From: Aquamicrobium zhengzhouense
GTDB lineage: Bacteria; Pseudomonadota; Alphaproteobacteria; Rhizobiales; Rhizobiaceae
Length of the DNA stretch: 61,691 bases
NCBI RefSeq assembly: GCF_016124105.1
Contig: NZ_JADGMQ010000019.1
Span: 1-61,691 of the forward strand
Direction of reading: 5' to 3'
Of the stretch, positions 35,912 through 45,079 are shown one piece after another. Under the pieces are notes generated by a model. The model worked only from the letters and a program-made list of their open reading frames with translations. It ran no database searches and had not been told where the DNA came from. Numbering within the stretch: position 1 is the stretch's first letter; the number at the start of each line of letters is the position of its first letter. A program made the position numbers and the translations under genes.

Positions 35912-37114
35912 ATGAAGAATCTGAAGACCATTATTCTGTCGAGCGTGTTTACGCTGACCGCCGCCGCCGCTTTCGCGGAGCCTTACCGAATTGGCGTTCT
36001 GACGGACATGTCCGGCATGAACTACGACCTTTCTGGTCAGGGCTCGGTTGTGGCCGCGCAGATGGCCGTCGAGGATTTTGGTGGCAAGCTGCTGGGAGAG
36101 GGCATCGAGGTCATCGTCGGCGACCACCAGAACAAGCCGGATATCGGCTCGACGCTGGCACGCACCTGGATCGATGAGCAGAATGTTGTCGCCGTTGTCG
36201 ACGTGCCGACCTCGTCGGTTGCTATGGCTGTGCAGGAAATCACCCGCCAGAAGGACACCGCTTTCCTGATCTCGACCGCTGGCTCGTCCGCTCTGACCGC
36301 CGAAGCCTGTTCGGCGTCGACGGCGCAGTGGACCTGGGATACCTACGCGCTGGCTAACGGGACCGGCAGAGCGCTGACGCAGGGTGGCGCAAAGAAGTGG
36401 TACTTCATCACCGTCGACTACACCTTCGGCCATGCGCTTGAGGCTGACACCACGCAGGCTGTCACCGCTGCAGGCGGTGAAGTCATCGGTTCCGTCCGCC
36501 ATCCGCGCGAAACCACCGACTTCTCATCCTACATCCTGCAGGCACAGGCGTCTGGCGCAGACGTGATCGCGCTCGCCAACTCGTCGGGCGACACGATGAC
36601 TGCGCTCAAGCAGATGCAGGAATTCGGCATCACCGAGGCTGGCCAGAAGGTCGCGGGCATGCTGCTGTTCCTGACCGACGTCCAAGGCGTAGGTCTCGAC
36701 ATCGCGCAGGACCTGACGCTCACCACCGCCTTCTACTGGGACATGGACGATGCGACCCGCGAATGGTCCGCGCGCTATAGCGAGCGCATGGGAGGCAAGA
36801 AGCCGACCATGGTTCACGCCGGCGTCTACTCGTCCGTCATGAACTATCTGAAGGCTGCAGAAGCTGCCGGTCAGGCCAAGAGCGGCTCGAAGGTGATGGA
36901 AGCCATGCGCGGCATGGACATCAACGACTTCTTCAACCGCAACGCATACCTGCGTGAAGATGGCCGCGTGGTCCATGACATGTTCCTCGTGCGTGTGAAG
37001 AAGCCGTCCGAGTCCACCTCTGAAGGCGATCTCTACGAGGTTCTCGCCACGATCCCGGGCAAAGAAGCATTCGCTTCGCTCGAAAACAGCACTTGCCCGC
37101 TCGTCAAGAAGTGA
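35912..37114 (+). CDS. Branched-chain-amino-acid-type ABC importer, substrate-binding protein
   Basis: 400 residues. A signal peptide (about 1-22, ending AAAFA) is followed by a type-I periplasmic binding fold starting YRIGVLTDMSGMNYDLSGQG, with IGSTLARTW, the ISTAGSSALT and FITVDYTFGHALEADT segments and DFFNRNAYLREDGRV. It captures the substrate in the periplasm. The family often binds aromatic acids, amides or short-chain acids as well as amino acids. The start follows AAGGAGGAGC. Confidence 0.92.
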   Translation: MKNLKTIILSSVFTLTAAAAFAEPYRIGVLTDMSGMNYDLSGQGSVVAAQMAVEDFGGKLLGEGIEVIVGDHQNKPDIGSTLARTWIDEQNVVAVVDVPTSSVAMAVQEITRQKDTAFLISTAGSSALTAEACSASTAQWTWDTYALANGTGRALTQGGAKKWYFITVDYTFGHALEADTTQAVTAAGGEVIGSVRHPRETTDFSSYILQAQASGADVIALANSSGDTMTALKQMQEFGITEAGQKVAGMLLFLTDVQGVGLDIAQDLTLTTAFYWDMDDATREWSARYSERMGGKKPTMVHAGVYSSVMNYLKAAEAAGQAKSGSKVMEAMRGMDINDFFNRNAYLREDGRVVHDMFLVRVKKPSESTSEGDLYEVLATIPGKEAFASLENSTCPLVKK

Positions 37115-37125
37115 TCCCAGCGACC

Positions 37126-37923
37126 ATGACCAATAATCCAGCTGCGGCTCCTGCCGATGCTGGCGCACCCCGTGCCGTACTTTCGGCACGGGGGCTGACC
37201 AAGCGCTTCGGACCGTTTACTGCCGTCAACAACGTCGACTTGGACGTGTGCCACGGCCGGATCCATGCGCTGATCGGCCCCAACGGCGCCGGCAAGAGTA
37301 CCGTGTTCAACCTGTTGACCAAGTTCCTCAAGCCAACTGAGGGTCGCATCGTGCTCGATGGGACCGACATCACGGCGATGGATCCGGCCAGCGTGGCGCG
37401 GATGGGCATGGTCAGGTCGTTCCAGATCTCTGCCACGTTTGGCGACATGACGTTGCTGGACAACGTCCGCGTTGCCCTGCAGCGGCCCAACAACATGTCC
37501 CGCCAATTCTGGCGCTCGCTGATCAGCCTCGACCGGCTCAACCGGCAGGCGATGGAGTTGCTGGACCGCGTTGGGCTTGCCGACATGGCACAGTTGCGCG
37601 CCAACAACCTTTCCTACGGGCGCAAGCGCGCGCTCGAAATCGCGACGACTCTGGCTCTCGAGCCACGCGTCCTTCTCCTCGACGAACCACTGGCCGGTAT
37701 GGGCCAGGAGGACGTCGAACACATGGCAAAGCTCATCAAAACTGTCTCCCGCGACTGCGCTCTCGTGATGGTCGAGCACAATCTCAAGGTCGTCGGAGAC
37801 ATTGGCGACGACATCACCGTGCTGCAGCGGGGCGAGATTCTGGCGCGCGGCGACTACGCGACCGTCAGCGCCGATCCGCGCGTGCGCGAAGCATACATGG
37901 GTTCCGAAGATGACAGCCACTGA
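37126..37923 (+). CDS. ABC importer ATP-binding protein, LivG type
   Basis: 265 residues: Walker A GPNGAGKST (51-59), LivG-type linker VRSFQISATFGDMTLLDNVR, a degenerate signature LSYGRKRALEIATTLA, Walker B VLLLDEPLAGM and H-loop VEHNLKVVG. The signature lacks the usual SGGQ, as in many LivG proteins. The last 14 bases overlap the livF-type gene. Confidence 0.93.
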   Translation: MTNNPAAAPADAGAPRAVLSARGLTKRFGPFTAVNNVDLDVCHGRIHALIGPNGAGKSTVFNLLTKFLKPTEGRIVLDGTDITAMDPASVARMGMVRSFQISATFGDMTLLDNVRVALQRPNNMSRQFWRSLISLDRLNRQAMELLDRVGLADMAQLRANNLSYGRKRALEIATTLALEPRVLLLDEPLAGMGQEDVEHMAKLIKTVSRDCALVMVEHNLKVVGDIGDDITVLQRGEILARGDYATVSADPRVREAYMGSEDDSH

Positions 37924-38665
37924 TACGCTGACTGCGCCTGCAACGGTTGCGCGCGGTGGCGGCGCGGCACCGCAGCTTAAAGTGCGCAAGCTCGAAGCCT
38001 GGTACGGCGAGAGCCATGCGCTGCACGGTGTCGACCTCGACGTTTACCCCGGCGAGACCGTCACGCTGCTTGGCCGCAACGGCGTCGGCAAGACGACGAC
38101 GCTGCGCGCCATAATGGGCATTATCCGCAAGCGAAAGGGCGAGGTCGAGTTCGAGCAGAAGTCGATCATGCGCGTGCCATTGCACCGCATCGCGCATGCT
38201 GGTCTTGGTTTCGTGCCCGAAGAGCGCGGCATCTTCGCCAGCCTCACGGTGGAGGAAAACCTGACCCTGCCGCCGGTCGTTGCCAAGGGCGGCATGAGCA
38301 TTGAGAAGATCTACGAGATCTTCCCGAACCTCTTCGAGCGTCGCGGCAGCCCTGGCACAAAGCTTTCCGGTGGCGAGCAGCAGATGCTTGCGATTGCCCG
38401 CATCCTGCGCACCGGCGTGCGCCTGATCTTGCTGGACGAGCCGACCGAGGGCCTTGCTCCGGTGATCGTCGAGCGGATCGGCGAAGTGCTGAAGGTGCTC
38501 AAGACCCACGGCGTCAGTGTGTTGCTCGTCGAGCAGAACTTCCGCTTTGCGTCGCGTATCGCCGACCATTTCTACGTGATGGACCACGGTCAGGTGATCG
38601 ACAGTTTCACGGTCTCGGAACTGCCTGCACGCACCGAGGCACTCAATACGGCCCTGGGGGTGTGA
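37910..38665 (+). CDS. ABC importer ATP-binding protein, LivF type
   Basis: 251 residues with Walker A GRNGVGKT (55-62), LGFVPEERGIFASLTVEENL, signature LSGGEQQMLAIARIL, Walker B LILLDEPTEGLAP and VLLVEQNFRFA. It pairs with the LivG-type protein. It starts inside the end of that gene. Confidence 0.93.
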   Translation: MTATDTLTAPATVARGGGAAPQLKVRKLEAWYGESHALHGVDLDVYPGETVTLLGRNGVGKTTTLRAIMGIIRKRKGEVEFEQKSIMRVPLHRIAHAGLGFVPEERGIFASLTVEENLTLPPVVAKGGMSIEKIYEIFPNLFERRGSPGTKLSGGEQQMLAIARILRTGVRLILLDEPTEGLAPVIVERIGEVLKVLKTHGVSVLLVEQNFRFASRIADHFYVMDHGQVIDSFTVSELPARTEALNTALGV

Positions 38666-38669
38666 GACC

Positions 38670-39557
38670 ATGACCACAATTTTCGGAGTGGCTCTGCCCG
38701 TCCTGACGGGCCAGCTTCTGATCGGCCTGATCAACGGTTCTTTCTATGCGCTGCTGTCACTTGGCCTTGCAGTGATCTTTGGCTTGTTGCGCATTGTCAA
38801 TTTCGCCCACGGCGCGTTCTACATGCTGGGCGCCTTCGCGGCCTGGATGCTGCTCAACTTTGCCGGCATCGGCTACTGGGGCGCTTTGTTTCTCGCGCCG
38901 CTGATCGTCGCGGTGGTCGGGATGGTGATCGAACGCACGATGCTGCGCGCGCTCTACGGCCTCGACCATCTTTACGGTCTGCTTTTCACCTTCGGCCTGG
39001 CCCTGCTTCTTGAAGGCGGCTTCCGTCACTACTTCGGCACATCTGGCCAGCCCTTCGCAGCGCCTGAGGCGCTGCGCGGTGCCACCAACATCGGCTTTAT
39101 GATGCTACCGAACTATCGCGGTTGGGTCGTCGTCGCCTCGCTGGTCGTGTGCCTCGGCACATGGGCAATCATCGAGAAGACCAAGATCGGCGCTTACCTG
39201 CGCGCAGCAACCGAGAATTCGACGTTGGTGCAAGCCTTCGGCGTCAATGTGCCCTTACTGCTGACGCTAACCTACGGCTTCGGCTGTGCGCTGGCTGGCG
39301 TAGCCGGCGTGCTTGCTGCGCCGCTGTTCCAGGTTAGCCCGCTGATGGGCTCGAACCTCATCATCATCGTTTTCGCGGTCGTCGTTATCGGCGGCATGGG
39401 CTCAATCCTCGGCGCGATCGTCACCGGCTATATGCTCGGCATCGTCGAAGGCCTGTGCAAGGTTTTCTACCCCGAGGCCGCCAACATCGTTGTCTTCGTC
39501 ATCATGGCCATCGTGCTCCTGCTGCGCCCGGCCGGTCTTTTCGGAAAGGACAGCTGA
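38670..39557 (+). CDS. ABC importer permease, LivH type
   Basis: 295 residues with about eight membrane helices. It has the LivH signatures GLINGSFYALLSLGLAVIFG, LRIVNFAHGAFYMLGAF, then GLDHLYGLLFTFGLALLLEG and VVVIGGMGSILGAIVTGYMLG. It forms half of the membrane pore. One base separates it from the LivM-type gene. Confidence 0.93.
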   Translation: MTTIFGVALPVLTGQLLIGLINGSFYALLSLGLAVIFGLLRIVNFAHGAFYMLGAFAAWMLLNFAGIGYWGALFLAPLIVAVVGMVIERTMLRALYGLDHLYGLLFTFGLALLLEGGFRHYFGTSGQPFAAPEALRGATNIGFMMLPNYRGWVVVASLVVCLGTWAIIEKTKIGAYLRAATENSTLVQAFGVNVPLLLTLTYGFGCALAGVAGVLAAPLFQVSPLMGSNLIIIVFAVVVIGGMGSILGAIVTGYMLGIVEGLCKVFYPEAANIVVFVIMAIVLLLRPAGLFGKDS

Positions 39558-39558
39558 C

Positions 39559-40527
39559 ATGTCCGCGAAACACGCCGACACCATCGTCATGCCGACCCGC
39601 AAGAGCCCGGTTCCTGCGCTCACCTTCGCGGCTCTGATCCTGGTCCTCGCGATCCTGCCAGCCTTCTTCTACCCAATCTTCGTGATGAAGCTGCTTTGCT
39701 TCGTCCTGTTCGCAGCAGCGTTCAACCTCCTTCTCGGCTACACGGGTCTGCTCTCCTTCGGCCATGCCGCCTTCTTCGGCGGTGCTGCCTATGTGACCGC
39801 ACACGCCCTGAAGGTTTGGCAAGTGACGCCCGAATTCGCGATTCTCGCGGGCGTTGCCGCCGCAATCGTGCTTGGCCTCATCATTGGCGCGGTCGCAATT
39901 CGACGTCAGGGCATCTACTTCGCGATGATCACGCTCGCGATGGCGCAGATGTTCTACTTCTTCTGCCTGCAGGCGCCGTTCACCAACGGCGAGGACGGCA
40001 TTCAGGGCTTTTCGCGCGGCCACCTGTTCGGGATCATCGATCTCAACGAGACGATGAACCTCTACTATTTCATCGCAGCGGTTACTGTGCTTTCCCTTGT
40101 CCTCATCTGGCGCATCGTCAATTCGCCGTTCGGACAGATCCTGCGCGCCATCCGCGAGAACGAGCCTCGTACCATCTCTCTCGGCTACTCGGTCCAGCGT
40201 TTCAAGCTGGCAGCGTTCGTCATGTCGGCGGGGCTCACTGGCCTTGCCGGCGCACTGAAGGCGCTGCTGTTCCAGTTCGCCACGCTCGCAGACGTTGCCT
40301 GGCAAATGTCCGGTGAGGTCATTTTGATGACGCTGATCGGCGGTATCGGCACGTTGGCTGGTCCTGTCGTGGGGGCGGGTATCCTCATCGGAATGCAGAA
40401 CTTCCTCGCCACTTCCGGCCTGCCGGTGACGATGGTGCTTGGCGGCACGTTCATGGTCTGCGTGCTTCTGTTCCGTCGCGGAGTCGTCGGCGAGATTCTG
40501 AATTTGCTGGAGCGTCGCAGGGGATGA
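39559..40527 (+). CDS. ABC importer permease, LivM type
   Basis: 322 residues with about nine helices and the LivM features AFNLLLGYTGLLSFGHAAFF, RRQGIYFAMITLAMAQMFYF, LRAIRENEPRTISLGYSVQR then FKLAAFVMSA and LIGGIGTLAGPVVGAG. Its stop overlaps the thioesterase start by four bases. Confidence 0.93.
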   Translation: MSAKHADTIVMPTRKSPVPALTFAALILVLAILPAFFYPIFVMKLLCFVLFAAAFNLLLGYTGLLSFGHAAFFGGAAYVTAHALKVWQVTPEFAILAGVAAAIVLGLIIGAVAIRRQGIYFAMITLAMAQMFYFFCLQAPFTNGEDGIQGFSRGHLFGIIDLNETMNLYYFIAAVTVLSLVLIWRIVNSPFGQILRAIRENEPRTISLGYSVQRFKLAAFVMSAGLTGLAGALKALLFQFATLADVAWQMSGEVILMTLIGGIGTLAGPVVGAGILIGMQNFLATSGLPVTMVLGGTFMVCVLLFRRGVVGEILNLLERRRG

Positions 40528-41012
40528 CGGACCTTCGCGCTGCCGCAACCTTTAGCCGGGCGGATGTCGTCCGTCCGGAATGGGTCGACTACAATGGTCA
40601 CATGGGCGACTTCGCCTATGCGATCGCCTTTTCGCAGACCGTAACGGCGTTCATGGACGTAATCGGCATCGACCGGGCGTACCGGGATGAGACGTCTGCC
40701 ACGCTGTACACGCTCGACATGCGCATCGGCTACCAGCGCGAATGCCACCAAGGCATGGCGCTGGAGTTCACCCTCCATGTTCTGGCTGCAGACACCAAGC
40801 GCATGCATCTTTACATCGAAATCCATGACAGCGACGGCAACCTGCTGGCCTGGAACGAACAGGTGCAATTGCACGTCTCCCGCGCGTCCGGACAGCCAAA
40901 GGCCGCTGCATTCCCGGACGATATAGCAATTCGCATCGTGAAGGCCGCTGAAGCTGGAGCCACAATCCTGCCGCTCGCCCATATCGACAAGCGGATCGGC
41001 CTTGGGCGATAA
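40524..41012 (+). CDS. Hotdog-fold thioesterase (betainyl-CoA-thioesterase-like)
   Basis: 162 residues: VRPEWVDYNGHMGDFAYAIA contains the DYNGHM motif of 4-hydroxybenzoyl-CoA-thioesterase-type hotdog proteins. I recall a similar domain as the thioesterase partner of carnitine dehydrogenase. That would fit the CaiC-like ligase, but no carnitine dehydrogenase or BKACE gene is here. It releases free acid from a CoA ester. It ends the importer operon. Confidence 0.8.
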   Translation: MTDLRAAATFSRADVVRPEWVDYNGHMGDFAYAIAFSQTVTAFMDVIGIDRAYRDETSATLYTLDMRIGYQRECHQGMALEFTLHVLAADTKRMHLYIEIHDSDGNLLAWNEQVQLHVSRASGQPKAAAFPDDIAIRIVKAAEAGATILPLAHIDKRIGLGR

Positions 41013-41036
41013 TCCGCATAAGGCGAACTGACAAAG

Positions 41037-41068
41037 AGAAGGCCGGTGGATCGCTCAACCGGCCTTCT
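41037..41068. terminator. Bidirectional terminator between convergent operons
   Basis: An 11-bp perfect stem (AGAAGGCCGGT with ACCGGCCTTCT) around a 10-base loop. T-rich on the right side and A-rich (CAAAGA) on the left, it can stop transcription from both the importer operon and the thiolase operon. Confidence 0.85.
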
Positions 41069-41092
41069 TTCATGTCTGTTGCACAAACGGTG

Positions 41093-42295
41093 TCAGAGCA
41101 CTTCAAACAGTCCCGCGGCGCCCATGCCGCCACCAACGCACATCGTGACGACAACGTAGCGAGCGCCACGGCGCTTACCCTCGATCAGCGCATGGCCGAC
41201 CATGCGTGCACCCGACATGCCGTAGGGATGACCGATTGAGATGGCACCACCGTCGACGTTGAGCAGTTCGTTCGGGATGCCCAGCTGATCTCGGGAAGGT
41301 ATGACTTGCGCCGAAAAGGCCTCGTTCAGTTCCCAAAGGCCGATGTCCTCGACCTTAAGGTTGTGCTGGGCGAGGAGCTTGCGAACGGCGGGAATTGGCC
41401 CGATGCCCATTTCCTCCGGGCCAACGCCCGCGACGGAGATCCCGCGATAGAGGCCGAGTGGCGCAAGGCCGCGCTTTTCAGCTTCACTGCGCTCCATCAG
41501 CACCGAGGCCGACGCACCGTCGGATAGCTGCGAGGCATTGCCGGCCGTGATGAAGCGGCCTTCGGCAATGCGCTGGCCGTCGCGGAAAACAGGTTTGAGG
41601 TTGGTGAGGCTTTCGAGCGTTGTCTCCGGACGGTTACCCTCGTCCTTGGCAAGGGTGATTTCCTTCTCTGACACCTCACCGGTTGACTTGTCGGTCACCT
41701 GCATGATCGTCGTCAGCGGCACAATTTCGTCATCGAAGCGGCCGGCTGCCTGTGCGGCGGCGGTGCGCTTTTGCGACTGCAGGGCGTATTCGTCCTGCGC
41801 GTCGCGGCTGACGCCGTAGCGGTCTGCCACGATCTCCGCCGTTTCCAGCATCGACATGTAAGTCTGAGGGAGCTTGGCGTCGATCCAGGGATCGCGCCAG
41901 TTGCTGATGTTCATCTGCGCATTCTGCACCAGCGAGATCTGCTCAACGCCGCCACCGATCGTGATCTGCATACCGTCGGAAATGATCTGCTTGGCGGCAA
42001 TCGCGATCGCCATCAGGCCAGAGGCGCACTGGCGGTCAACGCTCTGACCTGGCACCGTGACCGGCAGTCCGGCACGCAGCAGGCCGGTGCGGGCGATGTT
42101 CATGTGCGTCGTGCCTTGCTGCAGAGCTGCACCGACGACAACATCCTCGATTTCGGTCGGGTCGACGTCAGCCCGTTTGACCGCGTGCTCGATCGCATGA
42201 CCGATCAGGCGCGGCGCGGTCGTCGCGTTGAACGCGCCGCGATACGCCTTGCCGATCGGCGTGCGCGCGGTGGAGACAATTACTGCTTCTCTCAT
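41093..42295 (-). CDS. Thiolase (acetyl-CoA acyltransferase)
   Basis: 400 residues. The nucleophile is Cys in [13 protein letters not shown] (about 90), His is in [15 protein letters not shown] and the second Cys in [16 protein letters not shown]. The start [20 protein letters not shown] is typical of degradative thiolases (FadA/PcaF group). It cleaves a 3-oxoacyl-CoA. It is the last gene of the MaoC-led unit. Confidence 0.93.
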   Translation of the reverse strand: MREAVIVSTARTPIGKAYRGAFNATTAPRLIGHAIEHAVKRADVDPTEIEDVVVGAALQQGTTHMNIARTGLLRAGLPVTVPGQSVDRQCASGLMAIAIAAKQIISDGMQITIGGGVEQISLVQNAQMNISNWRDPWIDAKLPQTYMSMLETAEIVADRYGVSRDAQDEYALQSQKRTAAAQAAGRFDDEIVPLTTIMQVTDKSTGEVSEKEITLAKDEGNRPETTLESLTNLKPVFRDGQRIAEGRFITAGNASQLSDGASASVLMERSEAEKRGLAPLGLYRGISVAGVGPEEMGIGPIPAVRKLLAQHNLKVEDIGLWELNEAFSAQVIPSRDQLGIPNELLNVDGGAISIGHPYGMSGARMVGHALIEGKRRGARYVVVTMCVGGGMGAAGLFEVL

Positions 42296-42310
42296 CTGCT
42301 TCTCCCAAAA

Positions 42311-42766
42311 TCAGTTGTCGTCAGGCGCCGCCAGCGCCTTGGCGCAGGCAAGAAGCTTGTCGGTCAGTTCGATTGGCCGGCGCGTTTGCCGGTCCACATA
42401 GACATGCACATAAGTACCGCGCGCAGCGCAGAGTTCCTCTCCGGCAGAGAAGAGGCCAAAACCCCACGTGAGGCTGGTACGTCCAACCTTCTCCACCCGC
42501 GCTCCGACCCAAAGCCGGGTCGGGAAGTTGATCTCGCTGAAGAACTCGGCGCCGTTCTTGACCACTAGGCCGATCGGGTCGGTCGCTTCCTGTGAAAGAT
42601 CCAGAGCCCCGTAATCGATCAGCGCCATGTTCAGGGCAGTGTCGAAGTATTTCAGGTAGGCCACGTTGTTGACGTGACCGTAGATGTCACAGTCCTCCCA
42701 CTGCAGCACGGTTTCCTGGTTCCAAGAATAGGCGCTGCGGGGAAGGGGATAGAGGCGTTCGTTCAT
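42311..42766 (-). CDS. YbgC/FadM-type acyl-CoA thioesterase
   Basis: 151 residues: VLQWEDCDIYGHVNNVAYLK then YFDTAL gives the catalytic Asp and the HVNNV.YL motif of YbgC/4HBT hotdog thioesterases. VYVDRQTRRPIELTDKL ends the domain. It is the second thioesterase in the locus and may hydrolyse dead-end CoA esters. It lies three bases after the SDR gene. Confidence 0.9.
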   Translation of the reverse strand: MNERLYPLPRSAYSWNQETVLQWEDCDIYGHVNNVAYLKYFDTALNMALIDYGALDLSQEATDPIGLVVKNGAEFFSEINFPTRLWVGARVEKVGRTSLTWGFGLFSAGEELCAARGTYVHVYVDRQTRRPIELTDKLLACAKALAAPDDN

Positions 42767-42769
42767 CTG

Positions 42770-43684
42770 TCAGGCCTGGCCGAGGGCTTTCCGGGCGTTC
42801 TCGATAATGCGATCGACGTGGCGCAAGCCTTCCGCCGACTCGATCGGCGACGAGATGTCGGCGATCCGGTCGAAGTTTGCGGCGACATCATCCGGCGTCA
42901 GCGACTTGCCGGCAAAGCAGATGCCCTCACTTTCGACGACGGCGAGGCGCGCAACCGTGCCAGCACCTGCCAAAAGCGCGGTGCGCGATGGCGCTTCCCG
43001 GCTCACGAGCCACACCGCAGCCGGCGAGACAAGTTCAGGAGCAAGCATCTGCAGCATCTCCTCACTCATCATATCGCCGGTCATGCGGGTGGCTGCCGTC
43101 GGGAGGATGGCATTCACATGAATTCCATACTTCGCACCCTCAAGGTGCAACGTGTTCATCAGGCCGATCAGCGCCATCTTGGCCGCGCCGTAGTTGGACT
43201 GACCGAAATTGCCGTAGGCGCCGGAAGTAGACGACGTCACCAGGATGCGGCCGTAGTTTTGCTCGCGCATCACGCCCCACACCGCCTTGGACGCGATTGC
43301 CGTGCCCATCAGGTGCACGTCGACCACGGCGCGGAAATCCTCGATCGTCACTTTCGCGAAGGTCCTATCGCGCAAGATGCCTGCATTGTTCATGAGGACA
43401 TCGACGCGGCCGAATTCCTTCAGCGTGCGCTCCACCATCGCCTGCATGTCGGCTTCAGAGGTGACGTTGCCGCCATCGGCAATGGCGCGACCGCCCGCTT
43501 CCTTGATCTCGCGCACAACCGCATCGGCGGCTGCGGTTGATCCTCCGGTGCCGTCACGCGCTCCGCCAAAGTCGTTCACAACGACTGCCGCACCGTGCGC
43601 GGCGAGCATCAACGCATGCGAGCGGCCGAGCCCGCCGCCAGCGCCGGTGACGATTGCAACCTGATCCTTGAAGCTGACGGCCAT
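42770..43684 (-). CDS. SDR dehydrogenase of the peroxisomal MFE-2 ((R)-3-hydroxyacyl-CoA) type
   Basis: 304 residues. Cofactor motif TGAGGGLGRSHA, NNAG, and the catalytic Ser, Tyr and Lys in TSSTSGAYGNFGQSNYGAAK. VVNDFGGARDGTGGS and LMNTLHLEGAKYGIHVNAI then LPTAATRM are typical of the dehydrogenase domain of multifunctional enzyme 2. It oxidises an (R)-3-hydroxyacyl-CoA and pairs with the MaoC-type hydratase before it. Start and stop of the two genes overlap (TAATG). Confidence 0.9.
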   Translation of the reverse strand: MAVSFKDQVAIVTGAGGGLGRSHALMLAAHGAAVVVNDFGGARDGTGGSTAAADAVVREIKEAGGRAIADGGNVTSEADMQAMVERTLKEFGRVDVLMNNAGILRDRTFAKVTIEDFRAVVDVHLMGTAIASKAVWGVMREQNYGRILVTSSTSGAYGNFGQSNYGAAKMALIGLMNTLHLEGAKYGIHVNAILPTAATRMTGDMMSEEMLQMLAPELVSPAAVWLVSREAPSRTALLAGAGTVARLAVVESEGICFAGKSLTPDDVAANFDRIADISSPIESAEGLRHVDRIIENARKALGQA

Positions 43685-44127
43685 TAGTTTTCTCCTTCCA
43701 CAACCAGAACCAGCCATTCCGCGATGACGGCCGGCTTCTGCATCCCTTCGACTTCGACTTCCACGGCGAAACGACGGAGCTTGCCGCCGCCCTTCGGCTC
43801 TTCAGCGACGAGCGTAAACCTGCCACGCAGGCGCGATCCGACAGGAACCGGCGCGAGGAAACGGATCTTGTCGAAGCCGTAGTTCACCTCGACGACCCCG
43901 GCGGCTGGCAGGGGCAGGGCGCTGTGCGTGAAATGGGTCAGCAGCGACAGCGACAGAAAGCCATGGGCGATCGTCCCGCCATAGGGGCCTTCGGCCTTAG
44001 CGCGCTCTGGCTCCACGTGAATGAACTGATGATCCAGGATCGCATCGGCGAATCTGTCCACGAACGGCTGATCGACGGTGATCCATTCAGAGATCAACGG
44101 TTCGCTCTGGCGGGTCAGTTCATTCAT
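43684..44127 (-). CDS. MaoC-family (R)-specific enoyl-CoA hydratase
   Basis: 147 residues. The hydratase-2 motif is AILDHQFIHVEPERAKAEGP then YGGTIAHGFLSLSLL, with Asp and His of the catalytic pair (DxxxxH). The C-terminal half is PVPVGSRLRGRFTL. It hydrates a 2-enoyl-CoA to the (R)-3-hydroxy form. It heads the unit MaoC, SDR, thioesterase, thiolase. The ATG at 44127 is 48 bases from the operator. The frame is open further upstream across the operator, which argues against a longer start. Confidence 0.88.
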   Translation of the reverse strand: MNELTRQSEPLISEWITVDQPFVDRFADAILDHQFIHVEPERAKAEGPYGGTIAHGFLSLSLLTHFTHSALPLPAAGVVEVNYGFDKIRFLAPVPVGSRLRGRFTLVAEEPKGGGKLRRFAVEVEVEGMQKPAVIAEWLVLVVEGEN

Positions 44128-44174
44128 CTGGATTTTCCACTCCTTCAACGCCTGCCGCGGAATCGACAATTGCA

Positions 44175-44192
44175 ACATACCCAGTAGTATGT
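44175..44192. promoter_or_regulatory. TetR-family operator, copy 2
   Basis: ACATAC-CCAGTA-GTATGT lies between the divergent MaoC gene (48 bases away) and the TetR gene (109 bases away). It differs from copy 1 at two positions. Its presence directly upstream of the regulator supports autoregulation. Confidence 0.8.
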
Positions 44193-44300
44193 TTAATGGC
44201 GGGCGTCTAGCGTTTCGCGCAGCAACTGTTCGGCGCTGGGCAATTGCGTCCCTCATGCAAATCCGCTGATATGCACGAGAAAAAGTCTTTGGAGGAATTG

Positions 44301-45017
44301 ATGGCCAACGCGCGGCTTGAAGCGGGTGATAAGCGCGAACTGAGCGAAGCTGAAGCTCTCGTGGAGGCCGGCCGACCGCGCCGCCCGACCCGCGCGCGGC
44401 GGAACAAGGCCGATGGGGAGACTGTCGATAACAACATCGACATTCTCGATGTTGCCGCTCAGTGCTTCATGGAAATGGGCTTCCAGGGCGCGAGCATCGA
44501 TGACGTCGCGCGTCGCCTCGGAGCTACCAAGGGACGCATCTATCACTATTACCGTTCCAAGACCGATCTGTTCTTCGACGTCCACCGCGAAGGTATGCGC
44601 CGCCTCAACGAAGCAGTTCACGCAGCTATGCAGACCGGAAGTACTGGCCGCGCGACGTTGAACGCGATGCTGGAGGCGCATGCCCTGACGATGCTGCAGA
44701 ACATCGCCTACCTCGCGGTCGTTGTGCAGGGCGTTCACATGCATCGTCTGGGCGCCACCACCCTCGCGCAGCGCCAGGTGCTGGACGAGATCATGGCGAT
44801 CCGCGGCGACTTCGAGCGCTTGTTCATCGACGTGTTCCACCGCGGCCAGGAGGACGGCAGCATTCGCGCCGAGAACGCCTCCATCGCCGTCAAGGGCATG
44901 CTGGGCGCGGTCAACTGGACCGCCATCTGGTACCGCCCGCGCGCCGGTGAAACGCTGGAACACAAGCAGGAGATCGCTCGCGAGCTGGCGAAACGCCAGG
45001 TCGAGGGCATCGTCTGA
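44301..45017 (+). CDS. TetR-family regulator of the catabolic locus
   Basis: 238 residues. A charged, probably disordered N-terminus of about 45 residues is followed by the TetR DNA-binding domain (ILDVAAQCFMEMGFQGASID then DVARRLGATKGRIYHYYRSK, about 50-95) and an all-helical ligand domain. The ATG at 44301 follows a perfect GGAGG at five bases. In-frame codons upstream (from 44244) have no such site. It is co-transcribed with three enzymes and should bind the two palindromes at 35037 and 44175. The inducer is probably the substrate or its CoA ester. Confidence 0.9.
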   Translation: MANARLEAGDKRELSEAEALVEAGRPRRPTRARRNKADGETVDNNIDILDVAAQCFMEMGFQGASIDDVARRLGATKGRIYHYYRSKTDLFFDVHREGMRRLNEAVHAAMQTGSTGRATLNAMLEAHALTMLQNIAYLAVVVQGVHMHRLGATTLAQRQVLDEIMAIRGDFERLFIDVFHRGQEDGSIRAENASIAVKGMLGAVNWTAIWYRPRAGETLEHKQEIARELAKRQVEGIV

Positions 45018-45079
45018 CGCCACAATCTTCTTCAGAAACTTTTGTCCGGCAGCAGCCGGGATATCCAGGGAATGCAGCC

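Noticed and set aside
39502..40548. 348-codon minus-strand frame opposite the LivM-type permease
   Set aside because: Its composition (rich in Glu, Arg and His, no hydrophobic core) is that of an antisense reading. The plus strand holds an obvious permease.
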